This document shows positions 1 through 13,192 of a DNA stretch of 64,000 nucleotides, piece after piece. The stretch is from Chimonanthus salicifolius (taxonomy: Eukaryota; Streptophyta; Magnoliopsida; Laurales; Calycanthaceae). Positions within the stretch are counted from its first letter, which is position 1; the number at the start of each line of letters is the position of its first letter. The notes under the pieces were generated by a model. It searched no databases. It was given only the letters and a program-made list of their open reading frames with translations, and had not been told where the DNA came from. The stretch lies in assembly GCA_013350335.1 (NCBI GenBank), contig CM023541.1:33162739-33226738 (forward strand), in the 5' to 3' direction. The translations under genes and the position numbers were made by a program.

Positions 1-2240
1 AATCTTCAAGCAAAACAAAAAACTACTAACTGAAAGTTAAAAATCGTACACCACTTTCGTTGGTACTCTCGATTGCATTTAGTGTATGCAACAAGTCTTT
101 AAGCCCCTAACTCATCACTAGTGGACGAGTTATAGTCTCGTGACAGCTTCTAGTGATGATACCCATAAACATCGAATTTTTCAGTAAAAACACATAGACA
201 AAAATCTAAATATCATACAACTCTAAAATTCATTTTATAAGGCTTATACCCGAAGTGTTGTGTGTAATAGTCAATATTAAGACAGTCTTTTTTTTTCCAA
301 ATAGACACAAGTTTTGTAACCATCATTGAAAAATGCGCTTTGACTTCAAACCTCACCAGGTATATCTCTCAAAAAGACTAATGCTCAAAGGTGGATTTAT
401 TTTCTCTCAAGGTATATGTGAGCGGAGCTTACGTATTCAAATCAAAATTCTCACATATGTATTAAACAAAGATGGCATAGATGAAGAAAATAATTGATCT
501 CATGAATAGATATCACTTTCTTAAAAGCGTTGAGTCAAACACCATTATTTTTCCTCCTCTATTCTCTACATGAAATACCTTATTTAGACTTAGGATCAAT
601 AGGACTTTCTAATAGGACGAAACGTGGCATAGGATCGGGTCATATTAAAGAAGGGATAAAAGACTCTAAAAATTAATACTTTGATAAGAAAAGGTTAGAT
701 GTCTTCATATTATGAGCGGGATATTTTTCTTCAAATATTTTTCACTTTTTTTTTCTAATCTTCTTTTCTTTTCTCTTTCAACATCCCTTTTTGATGTATG
801 GATGTTCCCATTTTCATTTCTTTTTTTATTTCTATAAATTCTATCATAAATTCTTCCCTAACCTTTTCTCATATGAAGATACTATAAAACTCAAAAATAA
901 TATTAAACATATCTAATATTTACAAAATAAAAACTAATTAATCTAATATTAAATGGTAAAAAGGTAATTTTTCAGTGTTCATCAAGGCCTAAGGCAAAAA
1001 TTCAAAATGGAGCCTTATTGGTATTTAACATATTCTTATAAATAATATATAATTAAAATTTTATTTATATAATAAAAAATTATCTAAAATCTATTTTTTT
1101 TTGTTTTTTTGTGATGCAAAAATACTAATTAATTTTTCAAGCGTTGCTAAAATATCATTTTCAATTGAATATAACTAATTCACTTAATTGTTTTTGTAAC
1201 ATTGTTGATTGTAGGTAAGATTTTATGAATTTTAGTTTTGAAAATTTTTTTTTTCTGGAGAAGCAACTGTTACATGTATCGTTAATAATATTCGATATGC
1301 AATATAAGCATTTGGAAACTAATCTAGTCTTTTAATTGATGAGTTGAATAAAATTTAAAGCAAAAAAGATTTTTTGAAAAATTTAAATATGAGTTTTACT
1401 AGTAAAATGAAGTGACTAAAAATTGAATTTTAAGTACAAGTTTTGATCTATTTGTTGCTTACCATATCTAATTTTAATCCAACATTATTTTGTTATGAAT
1501 TATCTTGAAATAATTAAAAAATTGCACCATATGTAGTCATATATAATAGCTAATCTCGTAATATTATTATAAAAATATAAATGGGTAATGAATAGAAATA
1601 TAATTACTTTATTCAAATCACTCATTTCATAAATTTACATCAAATGAAAAATCTTAAAAATAAATTAAAATTTTCATTTAACTAATTTAGATAACTACAT
1701 TTTATTGGGTCATACCTTTTACCTCCCACATAGTCTATTTATTTATATTTATAATAGAATAAATGAGATTATGAGAATGTTAAGACTTTAAAAACTTAAA
1801 AAATAGTTAAAAAGCCCTAAAAATAGGATACTCACGTGAGTTTCAAGAAACTAAACTCACGTAAGTTTCTTTTTCACATGTTTCTTAAATAAAACTCCCA
1901 CCTCTTTAAAAAACCGTAAAAGGGTTATCTTCTTTTAACAAAACCTACGCTCCCCCATCTTTTTTAAACCTTAGCCATTGCTCATTTTTCTCTTTTCTTC
2001 ACCAATGGACTGTCTGCAATCAAGTGAGTACTGAGTAGAGAAGTTATTTCTTCTCATCGTTCAATTGAGAAGTGTTCTCACCGTTCAACTGAGAAATGGT
2101 ACGTGATAATTCTGAGATTTCTTTTTATCTCACCGAGTAGGCCTTCTCTTATTAAGGGTACCTAAAATTTGGCCTTCTCTAAAGGGGAGCCTAAAGCTAC
2201 AACTTTAGTAGTCTTATGCTAGAGCCGACCCTGCCCTTAG
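1..2240. other. Intergenic, no gene seen
   Basis: AT-rich DNA with no open frame above 60 codons and no recognised domain. Around 1830-1880 two copies of an ACTCACGTRAGTTTC-like motif lie about 30 bp apart. From about 1930 to 2220 the base composition rises and becomes pyrimidine-rich, with a repeated TTCTCA-CGTTCAA-TGAGAA pattern, which looks like repeat remains rather than a gene. Confidence 0.6.
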
Positions 2241-2619
2241 TATGAGGTTGTGGTGGTCACTCCACTAGGGCGATTAGTCCTTACTTGCCTAAGGGTAACA
2301 CTGGCGGGGGGGGCCCTACACCAGTACTAGATTGTTGAGCCCCATAACCCAACAATCCCCTAATCAACCACGTTGGGTTTCCGAACCTCAGACATGCTCT
2401 GATACCAATTGTTAGGACTCCTCATCTAAGCACCCAAGCCTTACACCTCCTGAGCAATATGGGACCTTTTCACCCCACCCCCCCATTGCGGCACAAGTGG
2501 TCGTTGGTGTGAGGTTGTGGTGGTCAATCCACTAGGGTGGTTAGTCTCTATGAGCCTAAGGGTAACACTATCGGGGTCCCCCCCCAAGCGCTGGATTGCT
2601 GGGCACCATAACCCAACAA
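2241..2619. repeat. Diverged direct duplication in repeat DNA
   Basis: A segment of about 115 bp at 2241-2355 recurs at 2509-2619, about 268 bp downstream. Both copies share the GAGGTTGTGGTGGTCA start, a CACTAGGG core, a GGGTAACACT motif, a G- or C-rich tract and a CATAACCCAACAA end. The DNA between them contains the phrase GCTCTGATACCAATTGT, which is common in dispersed plant repeats. No coding potential is visible. The element class is unknown. Confidence 0.6.
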
Positions 2620-3861
2620 GATCAATAGGTTTAAAAATTCAAATTGGTGTCAAATTGGGCATAAGTACTATTGTAACACCCTGTCCCACTAAAGGCACGT
2701 TATCTCTGAAATAACTCATAAAACTCAAACAACAATATCTCGAGTAATTTTTTTTTGAAAGGGGAAACTCTCCTCCCATCCACACTACCGCCTACAACAT
2801 ATAGCCCACACTATAACAATATAATGAAAACCCAGGATAATCAAATCTAAATGATAACAGGTAAACTCAAAGTTATTAGAGTCATCCATAAAAAATGTAA
2901 CATAACATCTCAAAATACATCAAGGATTCTCTCAAAAACTAAAACATAGAAATAAAGTAACTAAAGGTTGCATCTACGCTCCTATACATTATCAAGGGGT
3001 CCGCCTGACTCCTACTCCACTAGAGTGCTTAAAAGGTAAGAGAGTGAGCTCAACATGCTCAGTAAAAGAATAAACATATACCACATGACATCAAACACAA
3101 TAGTATACAATAAATAAATGAACATATCTAAGCCTAAGATATCTACATGACCACTTCAACGCGTACTGTCACTTAGTACTTGAACTAGCGTTTGACATGC
3201 ATACATAGATCAATTTCAATTTATTATCATTAAATTATTTAATTATTTAAATGTGTTTCTACGAACGTCTAACATTGATTATTTTTATGAAGCTAATATT
3301 TTAAACTAATAATAATGTACAAAGCTAATATTTTTCAAATTTTGACAGTAAGGAAGAAGCGGTAGCAAAAGAAGCTGAGGATTATAGTTTGAGATGACCC
3401 AGAGGAGCACGTGACAGTTTTATTCTCTTTTCTGACCACGCTTGGGACCGGACAACACGCGAAGATGAGAAGGGGGTCCCACGTGACAACGACACGAGTC
3501 CCATAAAAGTACTGAGTTGTGCTCAGTCCGTGGGTCCTTTGTTATCGACGGCTCACCTCAATTTCCCATTTTCTCCTTTCCCAATTATTTAAAATAACTC
3601 AACTGCAGAAGGACACCTTTGCATACTTTAGTTTTTTTTTTTTTTGTTTAATCATTAAAAATTAAAGACTTTGGTGTGTCAGGTAATTGAGTAATTAAAA
3701 GCTATTTATATTTTATATTCTAAAAATGTGTAAATGTGTCATTCAACTGATTTATGTTGTTTGATTTAAATGTGAGCATGAGAATGTCAATGCAATTATA
3801 ATTTTATATTAAGTTAGATTTGAAGTGGTCCATATAGGTCCTCCACCTATAGGTTAGGTCA
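2620..3861. other. Intergenic; GC-richer island with two CACGTG boxes
   Basis: No gene is visible. Within it, about 3340-3620 is clearly GC-richer than its surroundings and carries two CACGTG (G-box) palindromes at 3408-3413 and 3480-3485 and a CCATAAAAG TATA-like stretch near 3500. This looks like a promoter fragment, but no convincing reading frame follows on either strand. It may be the relic of a lost gene or part of an element. Confidence 0.4.
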
Positions 3862-4001
3862 GGATCCGAATATCGGCGGATACGAATCGTATTGGCCAAT
3901 ATGATTTCTATCGACTGATCGATATTTTGATTGTATCATATCAGCCGTTTTTATAAAAAAATAAAAAAAGAAAGAAAAATATCAGTCGAATTTTAAACCC
4001 T
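3862..4001 (+). repeat. Short dispersed repeat, copy 1 (CGATATCGG family)
   Basis: This 140-bp unit begins with a palindrome-rich GGATCCGAATATCGGCGG, passes an A-rich AAAAAGAAAGAAAAAT tract and ends GAATTTTAAACCC. A second copy in the same orientation lies at 20764-20884 with the same order of blocks. The size and A-rich internal tract would fit a small non-autonomous element, but no target duplication or tRNA boxes are evident. Confidence 0.55.
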
Positions 4002-5359
4002 TGGCTTAGGTACTTTGAGTAATTGGGTAATTAAAAGCTAGTCATATTTTATAAAAGTTGCGAGGCAAACTTTCTATTTTATACCTTGTTTTGAGTTAGG
4101 TACTTTGGTAGCTGAGGGAACATACTCATTTTATTTATTTGTAGATATTCACTAGTATTTTTCAACTATTATCTATTTTTCAGTTTAATTTAAAAAAATA
4201 TATTTTAGATGGAGAGTTATACTTAGAATAATTCTAGTAACGATAGTTTTTATACGTAACCGTTGCGTCTAAGAAAATTCTTAAAATCTAAAATCGTAAT
4301 TTTTTTTAGACTCTACCATTGTCACATTTATTGAAAAGGATAATCTATCATATAATAGGTATTTTACTTTAACTTAAACCTTTTGTGAGTATATAAGAAT
4401 TTCTTTTAGATGAAAATCTAATCAAGGCCACTTGAAAATTTAATCTCTACTTTTGGCCACCAATTAAATATTAATTAAATATTAAAATCTAGGACTCTTG
4501 TAACAACCACAGTCAATCAACGAGATATCACCAATATACACCTATTCAAACACTTGGGTATTATAATCCACCCCTCTTAATAATAGAGAGTCTTCTCTAA
4601 TACAATTTGTAACGATCTGTCTAATTAGCACAAAATTGTCTACTTTGGATCCACACACTGGCCAGCACAATTTTGTATTATTAAGCCAATCGAAAGTTGC
4701 TCTCAAAAGACTTTATGCTAGAAAAAGGAAAAGCTCAATGTCATGTACCATTGCACATTCCACTCTCGGGGAGACATGGGACAACCAATGCCCAACCTTA
4801 CGATTTTCTTTCTCACAATACACGCCCATTCAAGCGTTAGGGTATTACAAGATGTGAAGAGAAAATAACATTTTTTAAGAAATCAGAAGTTTGATATATT
4901 ATTGGTTCATGATTTTTTTTTGAAATTTTAGTTCACCTAAAAGTTTAAAACTTTTAGCATTTTTTAGAATTTCTATAAGTTTTTTAAAGATTTTGACTAA
5001 TTTTTTAGATAACATGTGACATATTATACTAAATAAGTTATGTATTATATGTTTTGATTGATATGAAAAACAATTTAAAACTTTCTCTGAGAAAAAAATT
5101 AACGGATGGGTTATTTTTGAAATATTGCACCGGTTTCATTGATAATAGTTTAATAAAAATTAAAACTTTGCCATTTTAAAAATATGCATTAAAACTTATT
5201 AATTAAACTATGTAAAGGAAGAAGTATATATTTTTCTAATAAATAAATATTTCTTAATAAAAGTGTTGTTTATTGTATAATATTAGGTTATATGATAAAT
5301 AGTTAAAATTGAGATTATTTTTAAATTTGAATGTTTTATTCAATAAAAAACTTAATTTA
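4002..5359. other. Intergenic, with a short direct repeat
   Basis: No gene seen. A motif of about 35 bp, with CAATAYACRCCYATTCAA followed by GGGTATTA, occurs at about 4532-4565 and again at about 4816-4852 in the same orientation. The 73-codon open frame over 4636-4857 lies within this repeat unit and shows no domain, so it is not called as a gene. Confidence 0.45.
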
Positions 5360-5506
5360 TGACTATGTAAGATCAAGAAGTAAGAGGTTGCAGGTTTGAG
5401 CCTCAATAGTCTAACATTGGTGTGTCATAGGGGTATTGGGCTCACCCGTAAGAGTTTTATGTTGGATATCATGTGGTTTTCCATAAGTAAATTCAAAAAA
5501 AAAAAA
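5360..5506 (+). mobile_element. Probable tRNA-derived SINE
   Basis: A GACTATGTAAG-type start is followed by GCAGGTTTGAGCCTC, which resembles a pol III B box (GGTTCGANTCC) with one or two changes. After it come GTTGGATATCATG and an AAATTC plus A-run tail ending about 5506. Size (about 150 bp), B-box-like motif and oligo(A) tail suggest a SINE. No clear target duplication was found, so the limits are approximate. Confidence 0.5.
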
Positions 5507-8500
5507 TTCATAAACTTTTTTGGATATAGATGAATTTTTAAAATTATATAGATCTATAAAAAAATTCGTTATCTCATATATTCATAATATCATGACTATA
5601 ATATTTTTTAATTTTTTAATATTTAATTAGCTTATGTGCAATAAAAACATTCATTTGGACTGTGGCACCTTGGATCGTTAGCAAGCCATGGGACTTTCAA
5701 AATTTGGCAAATGGGCTTCCAATAAGAAATATGATCGGGTTGGCGGGATATTTTGGACATTTAAAATTTTGGCAAAATTGTCACCTCCATTAGAAATTTA
5801 TCTTCAAAACAAGGGTACTTAGGTAATGTTAACAAATATCTAATCATCCTTGTTTGCATCGTTAATTGCAAAGCTTAAAAAGCTTTAAAATCTTGATTAG
5901 CAGTGGCTGGCCCATGTCCAAATCAGAGATTTTCATGACTACCATGGCTTTTATAGGAAACACAAACCTGTCATACGCAGCATCCTTGTCTCCCTCTACT
6001 TCCCTCTACTTCATTTGCTTGACCACCCAATCTGATACTCCCTCTCCTTTTTCCCCTTGTCTTCTTCTTCTATTACTCGCCTCGACACTTTAGCACTTTT
6101 TCTCTTCTTCTTCTTCCGTTCTTGGATGGATATGGAACGAGCTTCCTTCACTTCTTGGGTTCAATTCAGTGTTCTGCATGCATGACCACGCCAAATGGTA
6201 CCCCCTCCCTCTCATTCTTCCTACCTTGCCTTCAATTCTCTCCTTTGTTTTGCTGTTTTCTCTCCTCCAATTCCTGGATAGGCTTGGGTTTGGACTAGAT
6301 TGTTGGGTTCTAATCATTGCTTTGAAGTTGGGTTTTCTTGGAATCTAAGAACTAAAGCTTGAGCTATAGAGATTTAGACTTACATGCAGTAGTTTTTTTT
6401 ATCTTTTTTTTTTTTTTTTGGTTATTTTCCTGAGTTCATTTCTGTGGGATCTGGAGGGGAAGATTCTCTTTTCTTCTTCTTTTTTCCAAAAAATTGTTTT
6501 CGTGTTGGCTTGGAACTTTGGAATGGAATGCAAGTTGTATATATGATTAAAATGTATGGTTTTGTTCATTAAAAAAAGTTTGGTTTTGTTCAAGTTCCAT
6601 TTTAGAAATGAGAAGGCTTACTGTTCTTCTCTGGAATGCCAGAAGCAGTATCTATTTCTGAGATTGGTTTAATCTGGAATTTGGTTTCTTCTCTTTTAGG
6701 TCTTACCATTTTTGGTAGGTTTTGTTGTTCTTTCCCTTTTCTTTTATTTATAATTGTCATTGCTTAGCTGTGTCCTTGACTTTTGCTTTTGTAATGTATT
6801 TTGGCTGTTAGATCTATAATCTATCTTTTTAATTTTGGCGAAATACAAAACATTAGGACCTTTAATGGGCCAAAAATTTAGTTAATATTTCAGCCTCATT
6901 TGGGCTCATATTTTTATAAATTCATATCAGCTGAAATTTGAAATTTTGATGGGATAAATGGCTTCAACGATCATGGTGATGATGAGCTGAAATTTTGAAA
7001 AATTGCCTGAAATGGCCAAAATTTAGTCCAGCTCTTTTTCCATAATTAAGAGAAAGAAAATCTGAAATAGCCATGTTTTGTCTCCTCAATCCTCTGACAA
7101 ATGTCAGCCAATTTTTTTTCTATGTTTGTATTTCCTTAAAGCAATTTTTCGTTTTTTTATAAATAAATTATTTCTGTTGCATTAGCATTGGTTACTCTTG
7201 TTTCTAACCTGGATTTACTTTTGTGGGACATATATTAACTATTACTCCTTTCGAGCATCGATTCACTCATTATATCTAAGCAGAATGGTTTTGATTCTTA
7301 CTCTGCTGATTGATTTTTACAGTGGGTTTTTCCATACAAACATGCAGATACATACTTCAAATTTGTTTCCTGTATTTGAAGCTACCAAATCAAAATTGAG
7401 TTTGAACATTTTCAAACAAATGGGTGTTAACAGTTGCTTTTGGGGACATGAGAAAATTGGATGACATTACATTCAATATTGTGATAACAATTTCAAGTGG
7501 TAAAAGTAAAAAAAAAAGGAAAAAAGAAAAGACCCACCTAATATAGTTCCTGAGTTCCAATTGGTTCCATGTATTGCAGAATCTGTTTCTTCAATTAATA
7601 AAACAACAGGCTTATTAGTTACACTGAAATGTTGAAGGTTGTTCAATTTCAAGCTATTGGCTTCTTCCTAAGTAATTAGGCTTTGATTTAATTAGTTTGG
7701 ATCAAGTGGGGATTCATCCTTGTATAATAAATAATTTAAGAACTCCTACATGGGTCCTCCAAGGCCTCTGTGGATGGGTTAGTTGGAGAGGTCTTTTTGC
7801 TTGAATAAGGTGTCTATCAAAAACACCTTGATTATATAAACAAAGTCATGTCTAAAAGATTAAATTTTATCCAACCGTGAAAATTCATGGGTTTATATCA
7901 ATAGGCTGTTTAACTTGTCAAAATGGGTAAGGATCCAATTCACTAAGGGGGGCGGGGGCGGGTGGGTGGGGGGAAGAGGGAGGGTTGATTAGGACTATGG
8001 TGGGTCCAATTTGGTCGTAGTCCTCAAATTGTTATTTCAGAAATGGGGCATAGCTGACACTGGTTATTGATTTAATGTTTGTTGCTTTTATTTTGCCAAT
8101 GAACAATCGCTATTACTTCTGCAGTTCTGCTGGTTTTTCCCCCCTTCGAGTGTCTTATTGTGTTCAGATTTTTTAAGCCATTCTCATATTTTTAGAAAAA
8201 TGTTGCATTTATAAATTGCTTAACTGAATTAAGGGTTTCTTTATCACATCATTATCAATTATGTAGACTTTGGGTTTTGTGTTTGACTGTAGGTTGAATG
8301 AACCGGCACAATTAGATATGAATGCGTTGGAATAACTTATCATCATTGTCATTGTGATCACCATTGTTGTCATTGTCATGGCATTTAAGGCACTTTTACC
8401 ATCTAGCTGGGATAAGTTTTTTGAGTTCTTTTTCCATTCAACCCCATTGACATCATAATGCAAATTATACATGATGAAAAAGAACAGTCTGTGACAAAAT

Positions 8501-9424
8501 AAAATAAAAGAAACAGTCCATTTATCCATACCCTGCAAATATAATTCCTTAAACAAAAGGAAACCGTGCTAGGTCCTTAAAACAAGCTCAACTCTTATGG
8601 CCATTGACTCCAATTTTGCTAGACACCTTTTGAATTGACACTCCAAGCCATCTCTCTCAAAAAAACCAATTAGCACTGACAATGAACTTCATCCTGGATG
8701 TCTGCCATAGCTGGTGCAAATGAAAATCTCTCAAAGCAGTCCCTAGTTGCAATCCTATGCCTCTCTTACAGGGAAGATTCTTGATGAGCTCACTATTGTG
8801 TGCTTGGTGATTGACCATGTGAACCTAGTGAACCAAGGGGAGCAATGGAGAACCAAACTGAGTGAATCAATTCCTCTGGGAATCCATTCCTTATAAACTG
8901 CAAACTGAAAGGTAAACGAAAAGAATCATGTTCCTATATATGTTCCAGTTACAATAGTGAAGAACACAATATGTGTGTATGTGTAGAATAACAGCATGTT
9001 TGGATGCTTGGACACTTCATTCCTGGATGCTCTGATGACTCAATAATTTATTTGCTTCCATTTGAAAACAGTTATTTTTGGATGAAAACAATCTCTGTTT
9101 TGATTGTTCCAAGAGACAAAAACCATAATGTGTCCTAATAAAATTTTAACAATTCCAGTGTTCGTGGCAAGTCCAAGTGGTATTCAGAGCTCACGGTTTT
9201 TTTTTTTTAAAAGCGATGGGTCCTGATGATCTTTCAGTTTAATAGTAAAACCTTTTCCGTCTGTTATTGAATTCAAGATTCATATCTTTTAATTTGTACA
9301 TATGTGAAATGAAGTTTTTTTTTTTTTTTGAAATATAATACATACATCTGTATATATTAATATTATGTTAGTGCTCCATAGATTTCTTACAAGGATCTTA
9401 ATCTTTTTACTTCATTTCTCACAG
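5507..9424. other. Upstream region of the DUF3527 gene
   Basis: No protein-coding exon is supported. About 6050-6300 is strongly pyrimidine-rich (CTTCTTCTTC and CCCTCCCTCTC runs) and looks like a plant 5' UTR or core promoter, so the non-coding first exon of the DUF3527 gene may lie here. The acceptor at 9423-9424 just upstream of its start codon suggests a 5' UTR intron. The donor could not be fixed. Small open frames here, such as 7198-7464 and 8209-8556 on the minus strand, show no known domain. Confidence 0.4.
7947..7984 (+). promoter_or_regulatory. G-quadruplex candidate
   Basis: The + strand carries a G-run series: six G, C, five G, C, three G, T, three G, T, six G, AAGA, three G, A, three G. 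It has at least seven runs of three or more G with 1-4-base loops, well above the four needed for an intramolecular quadruplex. It lies about 1.5 kb upstream of the DUF3527 start codon, perhaps inside its 5' UTR intron. Function is inferred only. Confidence 0.6.
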
Positions 9425-9436
9425 CTTAGAATATCT

Positions 9437-12400
9437 ATGGGGCCAGATGAAGCTTTAAATCGACAATACTTTCACAAAGTCCAAGTCAGTAAAATTTCCC
9501 ATGGCTCAAACCACCATGGTTCCAATACTAGAGATGAAAAGGGAAAACCCACCTACAGAAGCTGCCATTTAAATGCTACCAATAATGACTTCACAGAATC
9601 ACTCCATGGTAACTCCAAAAGTCCCTCATCTAACAATGCACCATCTGGACTTGCCAGAGTAACTGGAAGCACAGAGCAGAAAAGGGGATCTGTCTATCAA
9701 GACTCAACTGCAGCGAGGAAATTGAAAGAAGCATTATCCCTTGAAGGAAACAGAGAAATACAATCATCATGTGGAAGTGATGTTGATTTTACCTTCACAA
9801 TTATCGATTCTTTATCACAGCCTAGCCCCAATGAAGGCAGCCTACACACCCAGCAGAAGAAATCTCCCAATGTTTCTTTAAATGCAGATGTGAATTCAAC
9901 ATTTTCTGCCATGAACTATGTATTACCAGATTGTAGAGAATTCCTGGATCCATCTTTACGTCTTCTTGAAGATTATTTGAGTATTCATAACTCATGCTCA
10001 ACAGAAGGCTTCTTGGAGATCCATCCTAGCACAGAGGGTGGTCAATGTATGAGTGCAGAAATACCATTAAGACCTGTAAAAAGAGGCTTTTTAGAAAAAA
10101 CGAGATTCAGATGTGATCAAGCAATTGCTCCTGAAAGTGATGGAAACAGCCTATTGGAAAGAGATATTGTCCATACATTACCAAAGTCCTTTTCTGTGAA
10201 GGTGGGAATGCCAAATTCACCTTGTCAGTTGGAGTTTGATCAATATAAAGCCAGCCCCAAGGTACAGATCAGTCCACGAAGACGAGTTTTTGATCCATTT
10301 ATGAAATCCATGTGGCAGAGGGATTCATCTTCTGTCATGGCCAAAGAAATTGCAGGTCCCAGAAGCAAGGCATTGTGCAGATCTTTGCTGAATGATTTCT
10401 CACGGACTGCTCACGGACACAGTAGTCAACTAATCAAGAAAGAAAAAAGCCAAGCAACAGTCCCTTCACCTGCTCATCTACATGCTCTTCTTAGGTTGGT
10501 AGATAAGTGTGGTGAGCCTTTTTTTGAGTTCTCAATGACAGAGCCTGAAGAAATTCTTGGAGCCAAAGCGTGGAGAGCCGACAATGCCTTCAATTGGGTC
10601 TATACATTCCACACTCTTGATGGTAAAAAGAAGAGTACTGATACAAAAGACTGGCATGGATCATCCTCCATGATCGGCCAGATGCAGGTTTCCAGTTATT
10701 TGTGCTCAGAAATAAGAAAGGGTGCGTCTTTAGATAATTCTACTGTAACAGAATTTGTATTATATGATATTGCAAGGGGAAGAAATAGCTTTGCTGCAGA
10801 CCAAGAGACAACTTACTGTTCACCAAGTTCCATTGAACCAACCAGAGGCCATGTTGAGTTGAGCGATGTTTGGCATGGAGAACTTCCTGCTAGACTTGCT
10901 TCTGGTCATGTAGATTCTGATACTTCGGTCCCTCAGCCTTGGGGGTATATGGATTTGCATCCCTACCTCGAAACTGCAGCTATTGTGATTGAGGTTCCAC
11001 TTGAGAAGAGGAAGAACTGGAATGACAAGATGGCAGATAAAGTTCGTGAGAAAGAGGATACACATGCATTAGCTCCATATCTAGTTGACCAACAGAGTGA
11101 AGATGCATGCAGCAACCCAAGTCCTGTGAATGTGAAGGTTATTACTTCGAAAGGGATACATGGGCTACCATGTTCTGAAGAGGGTCATCCATCATCGTTG
11201 CTGGATCGCTGGAGATCTGGTGGAGGATGTGATTGTGGTGGATGGGACATGGGTTGTCCTATTGCTGTTTTCAGCAGTCAGAGTGTTGAACCTGTGACAG
11301 ATCATTCAGTTATGGAAAATTCATGGCCCTCAGAACTTTTTGTTCAGGTACTTGTAATAAATTCTGAGCATTGAGCAGATAATGGCATGCATTTTTTTAT
11401 ACGAAAATTTCATTTTATTAGATTTCACCTGACAAACAACTCCCCCGCCCGGTGTTTCTAGCACAAGGCTGGAGCTTTTTAGTATAGGTGGCAATTGGTA
11501 ATCACTCCTATCAGAAAAGCTGTGGGCTGGAGTCATGCTACCCCGCCTCCCCCAAAAAATGAATAATCTAATGTCTAGAAACTCTGTCACTGTTTCCTGG
11601 TTCAACTTAATGATGATTATGACTTTCGCTAATTGTGCAGTTGCTCTGAGCTTCTATTACTTCTCTCATTTCCTTTTATTTAGACATGTTATTTATTTTG
11701 CTGTTTTTTTTTTTATTGATTGCCACCATTGGATGTGATATTTCCTTTTTCTCATTCATTCATCAATAATAAATACTATCATTGCTTCTCATGCTGAATT
11801 TGTTGAAGCCTATTCTGTTTAAGATTTTACACTTACATAATGTTCTCTTTAAACTGTGTAAGTGGAACCTCCATTACATCATAGCCCAAAGAAAAATTGG
11901 GACAACCTCAACCACTTGGGACAACCATACAATAACCAAAAGAATAACTATTACAAAGCAAAGGCACTCTAAGAAATTCCTGATCAAAGTCCCCTGCACT
12001 TCTCCATCGAATATCCTGAGAAGTTGGACTTCTGTTGCCATTGCCTAATGACAAATGCTCCACCCAAGGTGCATGATGCTAATCGCTCTAGAAGATACTT
12101 TGTATTTGAATAAAATGCTGATTACGTTCTGCACCCCCACCCCCTCCCCAAAAAAAAAAAAACAAGATATCAAGCTGGTGCAAAGAGTACAAGTTTCCAC
12201 ATAACTTGGCTTCGTTAGAGAGAGCTTTATCCATTCATTTGTTTCATCTATCAATCCTGATTCATGGGTGCTCTTACTTTCAGGCCAGAATACATATATG
12301 GACATTGATCTCGCATACATTTGCTATAATAGCATGTCATGCTGCATGTGGATATATAGAATCTAAATGCACGCATAAACTTCATGAAGTCACCTTTGTG

Positions 12401-12798
12401 CTACCTTGTTCTTGTTTTGCCATGATTGCTGCTTACTGATGTTTTTGTTCCATTCCGTGTATACACAGGGAGCAAAAGAAAGATTGCCAGCATTGTCATT
12501 GACTTGCACTAATGATGGCGAGTATTGCATCAATTTTCATGCACAATTATCCACCCTGCAAGCCTTTTCAATCTGCGTCGCTCTTGTACACAGTATGGAA
12601 GTTACCACAGCAATTGGGCAAGAGAGGAACAGACAGAGACCACAATGCAATTCATTGAAGCTGCTGCTTAAGAAAGAAGTCCGGCTTCTGGTGGAAGCAG
12701 TGGCAGAGGAAGAGAAAAGGAAAGCTACAAAAAGAGTAGAAGAAATCCCGCCATATCTTTTGCTCAACCCTCCATTTTCTCCAATTGGGCGAGTTTAG
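9437..12798 (+). CDS. DUF3527 domain protein (two coding exons)
   Basis: Coding exons are 9437-11347 and 12469-12798, giving 746 residues. The donor (CAG|GTACTT) and acceptor (TACACAG|GGA) join in phase 0 as FVQ|GAKERLPALSL. Residues from about 349 (HALLRLVDKCGEPFFEF) to the C terminus match the plant-only DUF3527 family: a GAKAW and YTFHTL region, a WGYMDLHPYLETAAIVIEVP segment, a Cys/Gly-rich CDCGGWDMGCP motif, an acidic/basic helix and a PPYLLLNPPFSPIGRV tail. Residues 1-348 are Ser/Asn-rich and probably disordered. I start at Met 9437 rather than the in-frame Met at 9365 because TTTCTCACAG ending at 9424 looks like a splice acceptor, so the 24 extra codons are probably intron. The 1.1-kb intron holds no other gene. 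Function is unknown; no enzyme motif or membrane segment is visible. It converges on the PPR gene. Confidence 0.85.
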
Positions 12799-13192
12799 AT
12801 CGTGACACTAATTATTATTCAACAATCATGAGATCTATGTGGTCAAACTTGGTATTCTGGTGTCCAACAATGATGCCAGAATATATTGTGGATGTGATTT
12901 CTTAGAAGTAATCCATCTCAGCAGTTACAGGCATGGGTCAAAATCTTCCATCATAATCATATTCAATTCTTTGTACCATTGTCAATCAAAATATCAAAAG
13001 AGAACTATCTTGTTAATATTATTTAATAATGATATAAAAGAAATCTTATGATATTAATAGAAAACAATTTCACTATATGGCCAGTGATAAAGTTGAACAC
13101 ATTATTCCTTACATTGTTCTGATGTTGGAGATTTCAATGTCATTGTTCATCTGAAAATTGTACAGCTAGAATCCACCTTGCTATGACCAATG
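12799..13192. other. 3' flank of the DUF3527 gene
   Basis: Probable 3' UTR and intergenic DNA. AT-rich stretches with AATAAT and AATGATATAAAAG near 13020-13040 could supply polyadenylation signals. No gene is seen. Confidence 0.4.

Noticed and set aside
6090..6317. 75-codon frame on the minus strand
   Set aside because: It lies over a pyrimidine-rich UTR-like stretch; its composition explains the open frame and there is no domain.
11535..12439. Several small frames between the DUF3527 exons
   Set aside because: They lie in the intron bounded by a good donor and acceptor, have no domain, and overlap each other on both strands.
12537..12767. 76-codon frame on the minus strand
   Set aside because: Antisense shadow of the well-supported second DUF3527 exon.
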